Source of the DNA: Augochlora pura
Lineage: Eukaryota; Arthropoda; Insecta; Hymenoptera; Halictidae
Assembly (NCBI RefSeq): GCF_028453695.1
Contig: NC_135774.1
Location: forward strand, 27,900,001-27,964,000
Length of the DNA: 64,000 nt
Reading direction: 5' to 3'
This document shows positions 12,025 through 24,090 of the stretch, in pieces (the first letter of the stretch is position 1; each line of letters begins with the position of its first letter). The notes beneath the pieces are model-generated. The model ran no database searches, was not told the DNA's origin, and worked only from the letters and a program-made list of their open reading frames with translations. The position numbers and the translations under genes were made by a program.

Positions 12025-12047
12025 GAGGGGGAGAGAGAGAGAGAGAG
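11979..12047. repeat. (GA)n microsatellite
   Basis: About 70 bases of GA with two GGGGGAGGGG interruptions. Confidence 0.9.
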
Positions 12048-12049
12048 GA

Positions 12050-13238
12050 TCGCGGCGGCACAGTAAATGGAGAGAGGCTGTCAGCGAGGAACGACGCTGG
12101 AAAAAGTACAGGATCATAAAGCATTCGTGCAATAAAGCTGCCTGCAGCAACGGGCAGGCTACATATTTTAAGAAATTAATTTGTCGAAGGACAAATTGCC
12201 CCGTTCCTCGCGATACCCGAGAAACAAGGCGTCGCCGAAGAGGGGGGCTGGGGACGACGACGGTGGAGAGAGGGAGAGTTTAACCTTGCGGCGATGGGTC
12301 CGCCGCCATTGCTTTCTTCGCCGCGCCCGGCGCGGAAGGGTGGACAGTCCGCGGAACCTCCGTTTCGGCTAATTTACGCGCTCGTAAATCTCGCGGGCGA
12401 CCGGTGTGCCGCTGTTGTTCTCCGGGAAATAATAACGAAGCGATTCGTTCGAAGTGCCAGAAGAGAGAGAGAGAGAAAGAGAGAGAGTGTTGATCGATGG
12501 CCGGCGGAACAGGGGAGGAAAGTGAACGAGGCGAAAGTCGTGGAAGAAACGCTAAACGCGCTTTCCACTTTTCGGAAAGCGACGGGCGACGCGCCGTGAG
12601 ATATCGATTCCCGGAGCTGTTGCGAGATAATTCCTGTTCGAGCACGCCCCGCCGGGGCGCGTGCTGGCTCTCGCGCCATTTTTCAAGGGTGAAGAATAAC
12701 AGACATCTTTTTCCACCTCTCTCTTTTTCCGTCTTCCTCGCTCTCGCTCTCTCTCGCCCCGGTAGCAATTAAAATGTAAATTCTTCGCATTCGCCGGCAA
12801 CCGACGATCCAAATAAAACAGCCGCGCGCGGGGGCGCGCCGCGGCTCGGTAAGTGGAGCAAATATTTGTTCCTGAAACCGCTGAAAGGATACCCGGTGTC
12901 GGCGGAATAATTATTTGCATAATGCCGCGGCGATACACCGCTTTCCCGGGGATGTCGGCCAGACGCGTAATTTTTTTCCCAGTCCTCCTCCCCCTTCCAA
13001 CCCGACTCGAATTTCTCCGCAACGGCGGAGAAGTTAATCTCGGCACCCGCGCGGGGGATGGAAGCCACCCGGCCGCCACCCTGTCGCCGAACCACCGAAG
13101 AAGCGTTCTCGCGACCGTTTAGCCGTCTCGCGATTGATTTACCGACCTGCTCGCGATCCCGCCTGTGCGCGAGGGCTGTCGAGGACGCGGGGGTGGAAAG
13201 CGACGCGAATATTTCTGCCACGAATTTTCTGTTTCGCG
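12050..13238. other. GC-rich non-coding segment
   Basis: A short GA tract lies at 12461-12488 and an ATTTGCAT octamer at 12913-12920. A donor-like GTAAGT occurs at about 12850 but no exon can be tied to it. Confidence 0.4.
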
Positions 13239-13239
13239 C

Positions 13240-13440
13240 GTTCTGCAATTTTATTCGTAGAATTTATTCGAAATAGTGTGAGACTAGAATTTTATTCGTA
13301 GAATTTATTTCAGATATTGTTCGACTAGAATTTTATTCGTAGAATTTATTCGAGATATTGTTCGACTAAAATTCGATTTGTAGAATTTATTCGAAATATT
13401 GTTCGATTAAAATTTCATTTCATAAATTTATTCGATACAT
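13240..13440. repeat. 41-bp minisatellite, locus 2
   Basis: Unit starts at 13282, 13323, 13364 and 13405 are exactly 41 bases apart. The unit combines GACTAGAATTTTATTCGTAG with AATTTATTCGAGATATTGTT. Period, order and wording match the array at 2955-3200. Confidence 0.85.
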
Positions 13441-15425
13441 ATACATTTTCCCTCGAATAACATTTCCTACGAATATATTTTTTCCAACAATATTTTATTC
13501 GGTCGACACTTCGAATACAATTTTTATCCGAATTCCGAGTAAAACTTTTTCCAAGGAAATTCGATTCGAAAATTCTAATCAAATATTCAATCCAATATAC
13601 ACTTTTATTCTCGCAACGTCGAACTCTGTTTCCAAGGAGGGACGCGTTTCCGCCTTTCGATTTATGTAGATTTAAATAAAGTTTCTTCGTCAGAAGCCGT
13701 AGCTGTCGTCGCGAACGGCCGAGCCGAGCAGAGCAGGGCCGTCCCCGGTGGCGAAACCGCTTCATCCCCAAGTATATATTTCCTTTTGTTAGTTAAGGTT
13801 CGGTAAGGGCTGGTTCTCGAGCAGTCAGCCGTCTTTCCGTTCCCGTCGAAAGAAACGTAGGAACGCGTTATTTATGCCTTTCCGCTTTTATGGATATAGG
13901 AGGAAGACGCGTCGGGCACCCTCCGCGGCCCCCTTCGCCACCGCCTCTCGTCTTTTCCCTCGTACCCTACGGTGCGTTCGCGCCGCCCTTCCGTCGAATT
14001 CGTGGTGCGCGCACCGAGGGAGAACGCGCGTTCTCGCCGGGCGACGTCTAATCGGCGACTACTCTTTTCACTCGGCTGACTTCCTCCGGGACCCCGGACG
14101 CCGTGGATACGTCCTCCCCCCCCCGTTATCCACCCTGCGGAAACACCGGATAAAAGTAGCGAGACGCGCCGCCCTCCGATATAACGTGTGTATATATATA
14201 TATTCTTGGGTGCTCGCGGGGAGCGGCTCCTCCGAGTTCCGTTTCGTCGACAGTCTCGAGAACTGGGGCTCATTATTCCATCTATCTCCGGATCCCTTTC
14301 GACCTTCGCCAAATTGAGAAACTTCCCCGAATACCTGCAACCGATTCCGTCGTCCCCTCTCTGCTCTTTCACTCCGCCCAGTGCACCGACGTTCCTTCGT
14401 TCCGATCGGTCATCGATCGACGACTTTCCGAATTCTTTCGATGGAAACTGGCGAGTTTATTAATCTGGAACTTTGTCGATGCGTTCGACGATCTAGGAGG
14501 AATATCTGCAATTTTTTACCTGGACAGATGATCGTTCTATTCAGAGTTATGGCACTCGAGAACTCGCATGACGACTCAGGGTCACTTCTTCAGCTTGGTG
14601 GACGATTTCATTTGTAGAGAATTTTTTAGCAGGGAATTTATCAATCAGGAACTTTCTAGCTTTATTCGTTGATTTATAAGAAATGTGGGACAATTTTTTA
14701 TTTATAGAAATGTTTATTATAAACGAAGTTATGGCACTTCGATCAGAGACCTTACTGCTGCACTTGTTTCATTTAAAGATCAAATGAAGCGATTAAAAAT
14801 CTTTTTCGTAAAGAAAAGGACTGACTTTAGTAATTTTATAATATATAGTTGTATTTGTCTATATTCGAGGAACATGAAAAAAGTTTTTTTAAATTATTAA
14901 TTCTATCCTAATACCTGTAGAATATTGTCTAATGTCTATAGACTAACGCGTTTAAAATTACATCGATAGAAATTTCTAACTAAATTTGTAAATCATTTAA
15001 AATATTTTAATTTTGTTAAAATCGACGATTTCGTAAATCCGCGAACTGTAATAAACCAAGATCTGACCTCTGACTCCACCAGCACCGTGTCCCTTCGTTT
15101 CGGTGTCTCTCGGTCTTGTAAAAATAAGGTCGAACTCGAGAAACACACCCCCGGCTCGCGGTCCCTCGCGTCTCGCGTTGGCAAAAACACGCTTCCATAA
15201 ATCGTTCCCGATACATTTGCTGGCAAGAAATCGGCGCGGGTAGGAGAGGAGAAGATAAGGAGATGCCCGTGACGAGGCCGATCGGCGGTCTCTCCTGCGT
15301 GTCGGTGAGAGCGGCACACAGCCTCGCGCGCGGAGAACACACGCTCTCCTGTCGCGGCACGCACACGACGGGGCCCCCTATGTGGCACAAGGATGCGGCT
15401 CGTCTGGGTCATTACTGTATCACCA
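13441..15425. other. Non-coding segment: GC-rich core with AT-rich ends
   Basis: GC-rich at 13620-14450, AT-rich at 14620-15050, GC-rich after that. No gene or transposon end recognised. A short (TA)n run lies near 14190. Confidence 0.45.
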
Positions 15426-15426
15426 C

Positions 15427-15476
15427 GCTGCTCTCCTCTCTGCCTCTCTCTCTCTCTCTCTCTCTCCTCTCTCTCC
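15427..15476. repeat. (CT)n microsatellite
   Basis: CT dinucleotides, nearly uninterrupted. Confidence 0.85.
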
Positions 15477-15577
15477 CCGTCTTTGGTACAAGTACACGCT
15501 GACTCGTCTGCGACCCGGCCGGGCCGCGCGATGCATAACGATCGTGACAGTCGATTCGCGAGGAGGGTGTGGATCTA

Positions 15578-15672
15578 TCGAGTTGTCGACTAAGTAATTG
15601 CGGATTCAAAATAAAAAGGATTCAATTCTCTTGCTTACAAATATAAGTTTATTCCATTAGACAAATCAAAGG
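15578..15672 (+). mobile_element. mariner-type terminal fragment
   Basis: About 95 bases matching the fragment at 31006-31105: GACTAAGTAATTGCGGATTC, then TTCAATTCTCTTG, then AATATAAGTTTATTCCATTA. The CAACTAAGTAATTGCGG-type terminus is known from mariners of bees and other insects. The outermost bases have decayed and no transposase follows. Confidence 0.65.
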
Positions 15673-15849
15673 AAACGATTCGACGGAAAAATTAAAGTTA
15701 AATCTGCGGTCCAGTAATAATTCGAAATTATTTTAGTCCATGGAATAAATAGATTGCAAATTTTTATAAGAAGTCAATTCTTCTTTCGATCCTCCTCTCG
15801 TATTCGCCGGGTTTCCGTCGATTTACAGTGACTCACACCCCTTTCTTCG

Positions 15850-16230
15850 CCTTCCTACTTTTACCGTCGGAGACGCGCAGATCGATGTCCGATATAAACG
15901 TTGTTCCTCCGCGGCTCTTTCAGCCGGCCGTTCTTTAATGCAGCTCTGTCGCGGCGGCGCGCTTCGAGTGCCGATGCTAATTGTGAAATTTTGAACGTCG
16001 CCTCGGGCGGCATTAAACGCGACAGCTATGTAAACTAGGCAAGACAGCTCTATGAATAAATATAAGAGGTGTTACATAGCCCGGGGATCTTTACGCGGTT
16101 TTCTCCTCTTTGTAGAGCATTTTATGGAAATGAGAATAAGCGGCGCGTTTCTGCCATCTAATGGCGAAATACTTACGCCGGTATCGCAATTTACGCGACA
16201 CTATTTTACGTGTGGCATATTGTGACGCTG
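15850..16230. other. Possible conserved non-coding block
   Basis: A stretch of mixed composition free of microsatellites and of repeat matches in the window, with homeodomain-like AATTA/TTTATG words. No coding frame. A regulatory role is only a guess from its low repeat content. Confidence 0.2.
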
Positions 16231-17257
16231 GTTAAATTGTAAAGAGAACATAATTCTTTTTTATGAAACTTATTTGTTAGCAGGATGTGGTGTTATTTTT
16301 ATTATTTTTAAAATCTGTTTAAAAGATCGAGAGATTGTAATAGAAATAATAGAATTAACTTTATTTCGAATTACGTCGATCGCCTTAACATAAACCTTAC
16401 TTGATAAATAAAGTTAATTTTATTAATTTTATTTTATTATAGTCTCTCAATCTTTTAAATTGATCTTAAATTTAATCATACTGTAACAGGTACATATATT
16501 TGAAATAAATTTAATTTTCGAACAATTGAATTATTAAAAGTGACTAAGAAATTACTGAAACACCTTGAACGAACTTTGTCATAATTTTTTAAATTTACTT
16601 AATTTTTTTATCGGCTTTCTAAATTTATTTAATTTCCCTGCAACTGTCCAAGTATTTCTTTAGGGTTGCGTATACGACTCTGAAGAACTAGTCTCGTTCG
16701 ACTCGATTCACGTCGCCTCCCTCATCCGAGCATCGCCTCGATAATTCACGTGGTCCTCGCTCGACCCCCCGATTTTTACCCGAGCAATCTCGCGTCATCA
16801 ACGATTCCCCCTTTAAACACCGAAAGTTCCAGTAGTTTTCAACCCGATCCTGACGATCGTCTTTCGATGACAGCGTCTTTCTTTTCCATCCGGCAGCAGC
16901 AGAAGCAGAAGCGGCAGCAGCACGCCTTTCCTCGTAAAAACATTATCATTCCCCGTGCGCGACGGTTCCTGGTCCCTATAACAGTCGGGCGCGCCGTTCG
17001 TGCACGTACGATCGAACAATTTCCCCGAAGATAAACGATTTCCACGAAGACGTCGAAGCGACGCCCACGCGCGGCGCGCTGCCCTTGAACGCGCCCGAAG
17101 AAGACGGAGAGCAGCGCGCCCTCCACGCTCCGGCGGGTTTCGATCGTCGCGAGCGGGCCAGATAACAGCCCGACGACGGAAACCCGTCGCGCGGCGGGCA
17201 CGAACTGCGTGTGTCCTCCCCTCCCTCCCTTCACTTCTCTTCTCCGGTTCCCTTGAT
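16231..17257. other. Non-coding segment
   Basis: AT-rich to 16660, then GC-rich with a short CAG-type run near 16893-16920. No gene seen. Confidence 0.4.
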
Positions 17258-17290
17258 CCGGGCACACAATGGAGCCCATTGTGTGCCCGG
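17258..17290. other. Perfect inverted repeat, 15-bp arms and 3-base loop
   Basis: Left arm CCGGGCACACAATGG (17258-17272), loop AGC, right arm CCATTGTGTGCCCGG (17276-17290). No mismatch. Too short for a standard microRNA precursor and not followed by a T run. Confidence 0.9.
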
Positions 17291-17640
17291 CCGGGACACG
17301 AGAGAGACAAGACAGCCTTGTGCCGCGGCCACGAAGGCGCGACTACCGTCAACGCTACCGGGCGAACGACAGGCCTCTGCGACCGGCCACGAAATGACAG
17401 CGCTTTGTCGACGGGAACTGTCTCCATTCGGCTCTCTCTCTCTCTATTTCTCTCTCTCGCCGTCTACCCGCGACGCCAATTCGACGGGCGAAACCGATCG
17501 GTTTTTCGCTTCCTTCCGTCGAATCGACGACCCCTTCGTTCCTCCTTCCTTTCCATTTCAATGTGTCGATGGAACAGAAATAGAAATTATTTATATTAGA
17601 TAAAATGAGTTAGCTTTGAGTTCGACGAGTATAGTCGTGG

Positions 17641-17948
17641 AGAAGTGACAGTACTTTGTGTCACGACGGGTATGTACTTAACCCTTTTGATACGAGAGTG
17701 TAAATATTATATATAAGACGTAGTCTTAGGTCAGTTCTACTTTGTATGAAGATTTTTTTAAGCATTGAATAGAAACTCTGTTCACTTTTCTACAAAAAGT
17801 GACAGTATTTTATGTCACGAGGAGTATATACTTAACCCTTTCGGTACGAGATTATAATATTATATTTAACACATAGTAATAGGTCAGTCCTACTTTTTAT
17901 AACAAATTTTCTAAGCACTAAATAAAAACTGTGTTTAACAGTACAGTA
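17641..17948. repeat. 154-bp tandem duplication carrying TTAA element ends
   Basis: Two copies offset by 154 bases (GTGACAGTA at 17645 and 17799). Each contains TTAACCCTTTTGATACGAG or its variant TTAACCCTTTCGGTACGAG, followed by an ATATTATATATAA run and GGTCAGT(T/C)CTACTTT. These match the outer end of the 45290-45478 element, so an element end was duplicated with its flank. Confidence 0.7.
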
Positions 17949-18350
17949 CTGTGTTTTGGATCAGTACAAGATTAAATAATAAACAACAACCATAATGCTT
18001 CTAATTATTACAATAAACCTGCAAGGACTGCCAACTGCTAACCAAACTGCGTAGCTCAACGCAAGCACTAATCACAGTTCCCATAGTTCGGGGATACCGC
18101 GTAAGGACGAGCCGTGACGTTGCTATCGGTAGACACGCTCGTTATCGGAGTTCGCTATTATTACCGCTTACGTAACTCTAATCATTCGTTCTGTATGATG
18201 TTCTCCTGGGTCAGTGCTGGATGAGTCAGATTGTGCGTCGCACGACTGTGAACGTTTGTTTGCCGCGCGGAGCACAGTGGCGGCACTGAATTTCTAAAGG
18301 TCGCACGGGGAGGAGAGAGAACAGTTCTCACGGCGTCGAACTTGCTACCG

Positions 18351-18380
18351 ACACACACATATATATATATATATATATAT
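18351..18380. repeat. (CA)n(TA)n microsatellite
   Basis: Short CA run passing directly into (AT)n. Confidence 0.9.
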
Positions 18381-18688
18381 GGCAGAGCTTAATCTATCCC
18401 AAAGAGTTCTTTCACCTGGACTCGCGGGCGACGCGTGTCGCGTTTTATTTCTGCGAATAACCCGCGCTCCTATTGTCGTCGATCGTTAAAATGCCATCAA
18501 TTACGGGCGCAGGCCGCGTTCGCTTTACGGCGCACCGTGACCCCTCGCGCCGCACGGTTCGCGAAGGTAAGAGCCGCCAGGTGAGAGAAGGTGTTTAACG
18601 ATCGACGACGCTTCGAGCGGACGGCAGGACAGCCGGACGACGACGGAATATACACTTCGCGCGTCGCGTGAAGCACACTTCTGCGTCT

Positions 18689-18689
<1 letters not shown>

Positions 18690-18737
<48 letters not shown>

Positions 18738-18753
18738 CTCTCTCTCTCTCTCT
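18690..18753. repeat. (CT)n microsatellite with a TGTGTG insert
   Basis: More than 60 bases of CT interrupted once by TGTGTGTG. Confidence 0.9.
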
Positions 18754-18759
18754 GCTGTC

Positions 18760-20533
18760 CAAGTTCCCTTCTGTCAGCCGTAGCGAAGGCTGTTGGCCTA
18801 GCTGTGCAAACATCGAGGCCCTCTCCCCGAGCAATTGCCCGTCGATCGCTCGCTCGCTCGCGCGCGACTATCGCCCCGGCACTCGCGATTTTACGATGAA
18901 TGCCCAGCTTCGAGGCATAAATTAAAACCTGTTGTGCATTCAGATCCCCTTGCACGACCGTTTCCAGCCGGCCGTTCTTCCCCCTCCGCCTTCTCCGAGC
19001 CCCTCCGCTAGAACGGGGACCACTGTCACTCAACTTTGCGCTAATATCGCGAAGTGGACGAGCCGGCCGTCGACGAGGAACGCGGCTTCGCGGGACTGTG
19101 TCGAGGGTGGGTGTTCCTAAGGAGAGTCGAGGGCCTCCGTTGGCTGGCTCGAGGTCATCCCTGATACGATAAAAGCGATCGCTGCGAAGTATCGCTGAAT
19201 GCGAGCTTCGAAGTTAGGGGAATTGGAAAGTCTGTGATCAGACATCGTATATTCGTGTTTTTCACGACATTTATCGAAGTTATACAAAATTTCCATTAAA
19301 GAAAACCGCAGCGATTCTCGCAGAAGTTAAATAAACAAATCTCGCATAAATAAACAAAATCAATTTAAACTTTTAACGATAAATCAATATACGAATCGGT
19401 GGAAGGCAGATAATCGTAGAAGCTCGACTATTCCGCGATTTTGAAAAATCGAGTCTCTGCGAGCGATCACGAAAACCGGCGTCGACAGTCGCGAGGATCG
19501 ATAACGATCTCCGATGGCGGTCGGCCGGTTCAAAGGCATAGAGAAGAGAAGTCAACTCGTCTCGGGGACGTGAAAAAATCGAGGATGGTTTCGCGCGCGT
19601 CGCGCGTCCTCCGTCGAGAGCGCGAACGGCCCCCCGAGAACCAGACGAAACGAAGAGGAGCAATAAATCTTGCAATAATCGCGGCCGTTCCGTCCGTTCC
19701 CCTCCTCTCCACCTCACTCTCCTCCCTGTTTCGCCTGATCGCCGCGACCTCGTCTCTCCACCTCCTCGGACCCCCGACCGCCAACTAGGCTGTGACTCTC
19801 TCGTTGCGGCAATGAACCGAGTCAACTGCTCGAAACACCCCCGCAATTGCTCGCGACGTGCGCGTTAATTCGCCGCTCGGCGACCTTTCGTTGCAGCACT
19901 CGACGAAACGAAACGAAACGAAAAAGAAGAAGAAAAAAAAGATAAGAAAAGAAAGAATATCGGACCCGTCAACGGCGTGTGTGTCGCGCCGTAGAGAAAA
20001 CCGGCCGATCCAGAACGGCGCCGAGTCGTTCGAGAGCCCGAGACCGGCTTCGGAATTTTAATGAACAATCAGGGGACTGAATAACAACGAGAGACCCGTC
20101 GACGAACGCGCGCGTCCCTCCTTCTTCTTCTTCTTCTGCTTCGCGACGAGATACGTTCAATTGCACGGGAATCTCGGTGATAACTGTTCCGCGGATCTTT
20201 CCGCGGGCTCTGCCCTGATTCTGCGACACGCGTTTTCTCAGGTATCACTTCCACCGCGAACTCGCAAAAAAATACTGATCGACGGTGTGTGCGATCGGTC
20301 GCGTGGAGAAGGACGTGGTAGTACGTTCTATGTGGACATCCAGCGCGATGTTTGATCAGCTGTCAGATTCACGACGGAATATACTTTGTAGTAACCCGTG
20401 TTTCGTTCCATTATACTCGCGCGAGATACGCGTCGTCGTCATCGATTTAACACGTTCCGTGCCGCACTGTGTCTAGTCGACCCTTCATTCTGGTCAGTCG
20501 ACGCTTTCAAAATCGATGTATTATTTTGATTTA
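18760..20533. other. Mostly GC-rich non-coding segment
   Basis: No coding signature. A purine run (GAAACGAAACGAAAAAG) lies near 19905-19950 and a (CTT)n run near 20120-20137. TTAACACGTTCCGTGCCGC at about 20447 resembles the terminus of the element at 38349. Confidence 0.4.
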
Positions 20534-20767
20534 TTAACCCTTTGCATTCGAAGCCATTTAAACTGTAAATCTGAAATAATATTCCTGGTATTTTTATTTT
20601 AAGAAATAGAGTGCAATTTTATGCGTTGCTTCTTGCGACTTATAGCAACAGTTTCACTACTCAACAATTTTACCAATCTAAACTCTATTGTTATAAAAAT
20701 TATGTTGAATCGTAATAGAATAATTCTAGTGGTGCTTCATAGTCACCATTCGAGTGCAAAGGGTTAA
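20534..20767. mobile_element. TTAA-flanked piggyBac-type miniature element, B/A ends (complete)
   Basis: TTAA at 20534-20537 and 20764-20767. Left B end CCCTTTGCATTCGAAGCCAT; right A end, read inward, CCCTTTGCACTCGAATGGTG, followed by ACTATGAAGCACCACTA. 234 bp, non-coding. It matches the 59757-60002 copy along much of its length. Confidence 0.8.
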
Positions 20768-21329
20768 GTATTGTCAATATGACTATGAAGCAGACTTATT
20801 ATGAATCTATTCTTTTGATGAATATTATTTCTTGGATTCTAACTCAAATATAAGTTAGAAATTTTTAAGTTTTAAATTGTCATAAAATATTTTTTTAACG
20901 CATTGAATATTTTAACGTTCGTTTTCGCGAACGATAACCTTGTTGTTTCGTCAGCTATATATTATCGCTGTGTACAAAGCATTCCAGATGAAAACGGAGT
21001 TTGCTAACGCGCTTGAGAGATCGTTCGCTGCAAAACATGTTATTATTGTAATTACCTTTAGCCGCGACGATTTATTCGGTAAAATATGGCTGAGAATAAA
21101 TAAGCTGTTGTTTTTTAAAAGTTAGGCGTCCGTCACTCATATTATTGTCTTCTTATAATTTCAAGCAGGAGGATGAAGTTTTTTTTTATTATTAACTTCA
21201 GTTTTTTATTATTAACTGCAGTTGCAACTTCCAAGAGGAAATTACTGTGCGACGTGTTTTACAAAGGTTTTCTTTATTTCTGTATTTATTTATTTCCTTA
21301 TTTCTTTATATATATATTTTATATTATAT

Positions 21330-21364
21330 ATATTATTTAAAATGGCTCCGACTGCAAAGGGTTA
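21330..21364. mobile_element. Orphan B end of the TTAA element family
   Basis: AAAATGGCTCCGACTGCAAAGGGTTAA-type end identical in wording to the right end of 11348-11567, preceded by (TA)n. No partner end nearby. Confidence 0.6.
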
Positions 21365-21978
21365 AAAGACTGCAATTATAGATCGAAAAATGCGTAACCT
21401 ATAGATCGAAAAATATTAAAAGATTAACGACGGACAGGTTTTTATCCCAAGCATCCGTAATCCTCGCGACGGATTCGCCTAAGCGACCGCGCCAGGCGAG
21501 TCCGCGAAAAAGGAAGGCTGGGATCGGGCGCATCGCGAGAGTGTCTTCCGGCGGAGCATGGAATTTGACGCGGCCCAACCTGCAATTCCAGGCAATTAAA
21601 ATTCCCGGGGGCGCAGGATGCTTGGTATAATGAAATAAACCTGGAAATCCCGCGACGCCGCGAGAACGACGACGACGAGAGCCGAAGACCGCGGCGCGGG
21701 CACCGATCGAACCGGAGGAACGAATTGCAGGCGGGTTTCGGCCGCGCGCGGGGTACCCGTTTAATTGCGAAATCCAATTTCTGCCGCTTACGAGGCATTA
21801 TCGCGGGGGTGGCGGCTGTCTCCGGGCGAGAAACTCGTCGGCGCGAACGGTTAATCTCGCGCGATCCGCGGCTAATTCCATTTCGCACGCTCCTCGAACC
21901 CCCGGTCCTCGGGCTTCTGTCCGAATTTCGCGCGGACTCTCGTCGTGTCGGTGATTACGGCCATTCAAGAGCAGCACA

Positions 21979-21995
21979 GAGAGAGATATAGAGAA

Positions 21996-22048
<53 letters not shown>
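21979..22048. repeat. (GA)n microsatellite
   Basis: About 70 bases, nearly pure in its right half. Confidence 0.9.
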
Positions 22049-22051
<3 letters not shown>

Positions 22052-22597
22052 TGTCGTCCTCCTCGCCCCACGTCCGAAGAAGGGGTATTCCGCTCGTTGT
22101 CCGTTATTGCCTAGTGAATTTAGCATCGCGCCGCGGCAACGCCGGCTATTTTTGCCCGCTTGGCACTTAGTCAGATCCGCTCTGCCTTCCCTCGCCCCTT
22201 CCCCGACCTTTCCTCCGCTCCACGATCGCGCCGCGCTCTCTCCCCTTTCGCGATCCGGCCGAGAAAACGCGGCGACTCCGCGGGAAACGAGACTCGCCCG
22301 GAGGCGAGCCGGCCTGTCGAAGCTCCCGAGAAACGAGCGAGCTTTCCTTCCACGCGGCACGATTTTTCGGAGCGGTCTCGTTCTTCGTGGCCGGAGGCTG
22401 AGTCTTGCTGGAAAAATTAATTGGAACGGTGGAGTCAAGTGTTTCTATTACGGACTTTGTTTTCTGGGATGTGTACAGGTGCTGGGTAGTCATGTATTAG
22501 TTACTAGTTACATTGTATTAAAAAATTGAATATAAAAAAAATATATATTTGTTGTAGTATAATTATAGTATAGTATAGCATTTTATAGCATTTTTAT

Positions 22598-22690
22598 ATT
22601 TACCCTTTGCAGCCGAAGCAATTTCAACTGGAAATCTAGAAGAATTTTATTGGCATCTAATTTATCCATTTTATTTACTGAACTACATTT
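22598..22690. mobile_element. Partial TTAA-family element, B end
   Basis: CCCTTTGCAGCCGAAGCAAT followed by TTCAACTGGAAATCTAGAA, aligning with other B ends. The edge is TTTA rather than TTAA and no second end is seen, so it is truncated. Confidence 0.6.
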
Positions 22691-23105
22691 TATGCATAAG
22701 GAATTTGTTTATTAGACTAGACAGAGATACTACATAGTTCGTAATAGTTGCTGAAAAACGACGTGCTTAATAAAAAGCTTACAGCCTTCAGTTGAAATGA
22801 ATGGACGATGATACGTCAATCACATATTAATGAGCGTCTGTGCATGGTTTACTTTATCTACTGCCTTCGACGAATCTTGAGCCGAACAAACGTTGTTCTG
22901 TGCCTCGGTACTAGTTCCTTGCATAACATTCATATCTCGTTGCAATGTAATCAATCTGTAAACCTTGAAAAATCTCCAAGAACAAAGTGATTTATTTAAC
23001 CGAATAAAAATAGAAGACTGAAAGCGGCGTCGAGTTCTCGAATCATTATTTAATCACTTGCGCTACGATTCTTTCTACGCTGCGTTCATTAGCACTTATT
23101 TATCT

Positions 23106-23473
23106 TTAACCCTTTGCACTCGAATGGTGATTCCGAGGCACCGCTAAAAATTTTCTATCACGCTGCGATGTAATAATAATAAAAAATATAAAAATAATAG
23201 AAAAATAATTTTTATGCTAACAAAGTTTAGATTTAAAAAATTGTTAAACTGTTGATATGAGTCACAAGTATTGATAACAGAAGAATACAATTACATTTCC
23301 ATTTAAACTAAATAATTTCTATACTGAACAGAGTTTAATGGATCTTATTTTGATTAAAAAATACTTATTTCGCTTTGTCTGTGGATTATCGATTTAAAGA
23401 TATACTTTGGAAATCGAAATGATTTTCTTACCAACCTAATAATCGTACAGAAAATGGTACGGCAAGGGGTTAA
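23106..23473. mobile_element. TTAA-flanked miniature element, A/C ends (complete)
   Basis: TTAA at both edges. Left A end CCCTTTGCACTCGAATGGTG, with GAGGCACCGCTAAAAATTTT inside it. The right end belongs to a different type (C): read inward, CCCCTTGCCGTACCATTTTC. 368 bp, AT-rich, non-coding. Confidence 0.75.
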
Positions 23474-24002
23474 ATCGATCGCGCCGCCTAAAAAGATCGT
23501 AAATAATTCGAGGTAGGAAATTGCTGGTGCAGAAAACGCAAACCGGTCGAACGAAGCCGGAGTTTTCGGCGCGCTTGGGGGTGGAGTTAAGCAGGAAAAT
23601 TGCGTTTTAATACGCGCGAGAGAGGCCCGATAGAAAATTGAATGCGCCGCGAGCGTGAGCGGGAAGATTAATAACCCGCGGGGAACCGGCGGCGGTGGAA
23701 GAAAAAGAAAGAAAGAAAAAAAAAAGAGATCGGCGCGCGCGCGCGGCCGCAGTATAAATATTTCGCGAGGAAGAGCCGCAAGACAAATACGAGAATAGAA
23801 TGGCGGATGACGGCGAGCGGTTTCGAGCCGTTCCCCGCCGGCTTTACGGATTTAATTAACAATCGCCATTTTTTACGCGCCCCGGGTTCCTCTTCCGTCG
23901 TCCACCGCCCCTCCGTTTCAACGATTCCCCGCGTTCTATCATCGGTCGCCTTTTCCTTTTCGTCCCTCTTCCCTTAAAACGAACGAAAAGAACCGAATAT
24001 CA
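23474..24002. other. GC-rich non-coding segment
   Basis: Holds a (CG)n run near 23732-23745 and a purine run near 23700-23725. No gene seen. Confidence 0.4.
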
Positions 24003-24090
24003 ACCCCTTGCACTCGGAACCAGTTTAACACTCTAACGATCGGTCATAAAAATTTAGTTCAACATTAAATTTTCGTTGCTATTTTTTTTA
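24003..24090. mobile_element. Partial TTAA-family element, B-like end
   Basis: CAACCCCTTGCACTCGGAAC then CAGTTTAACACTCTAA, resembling the B end. No second end is clear. Confidence 0.4.
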
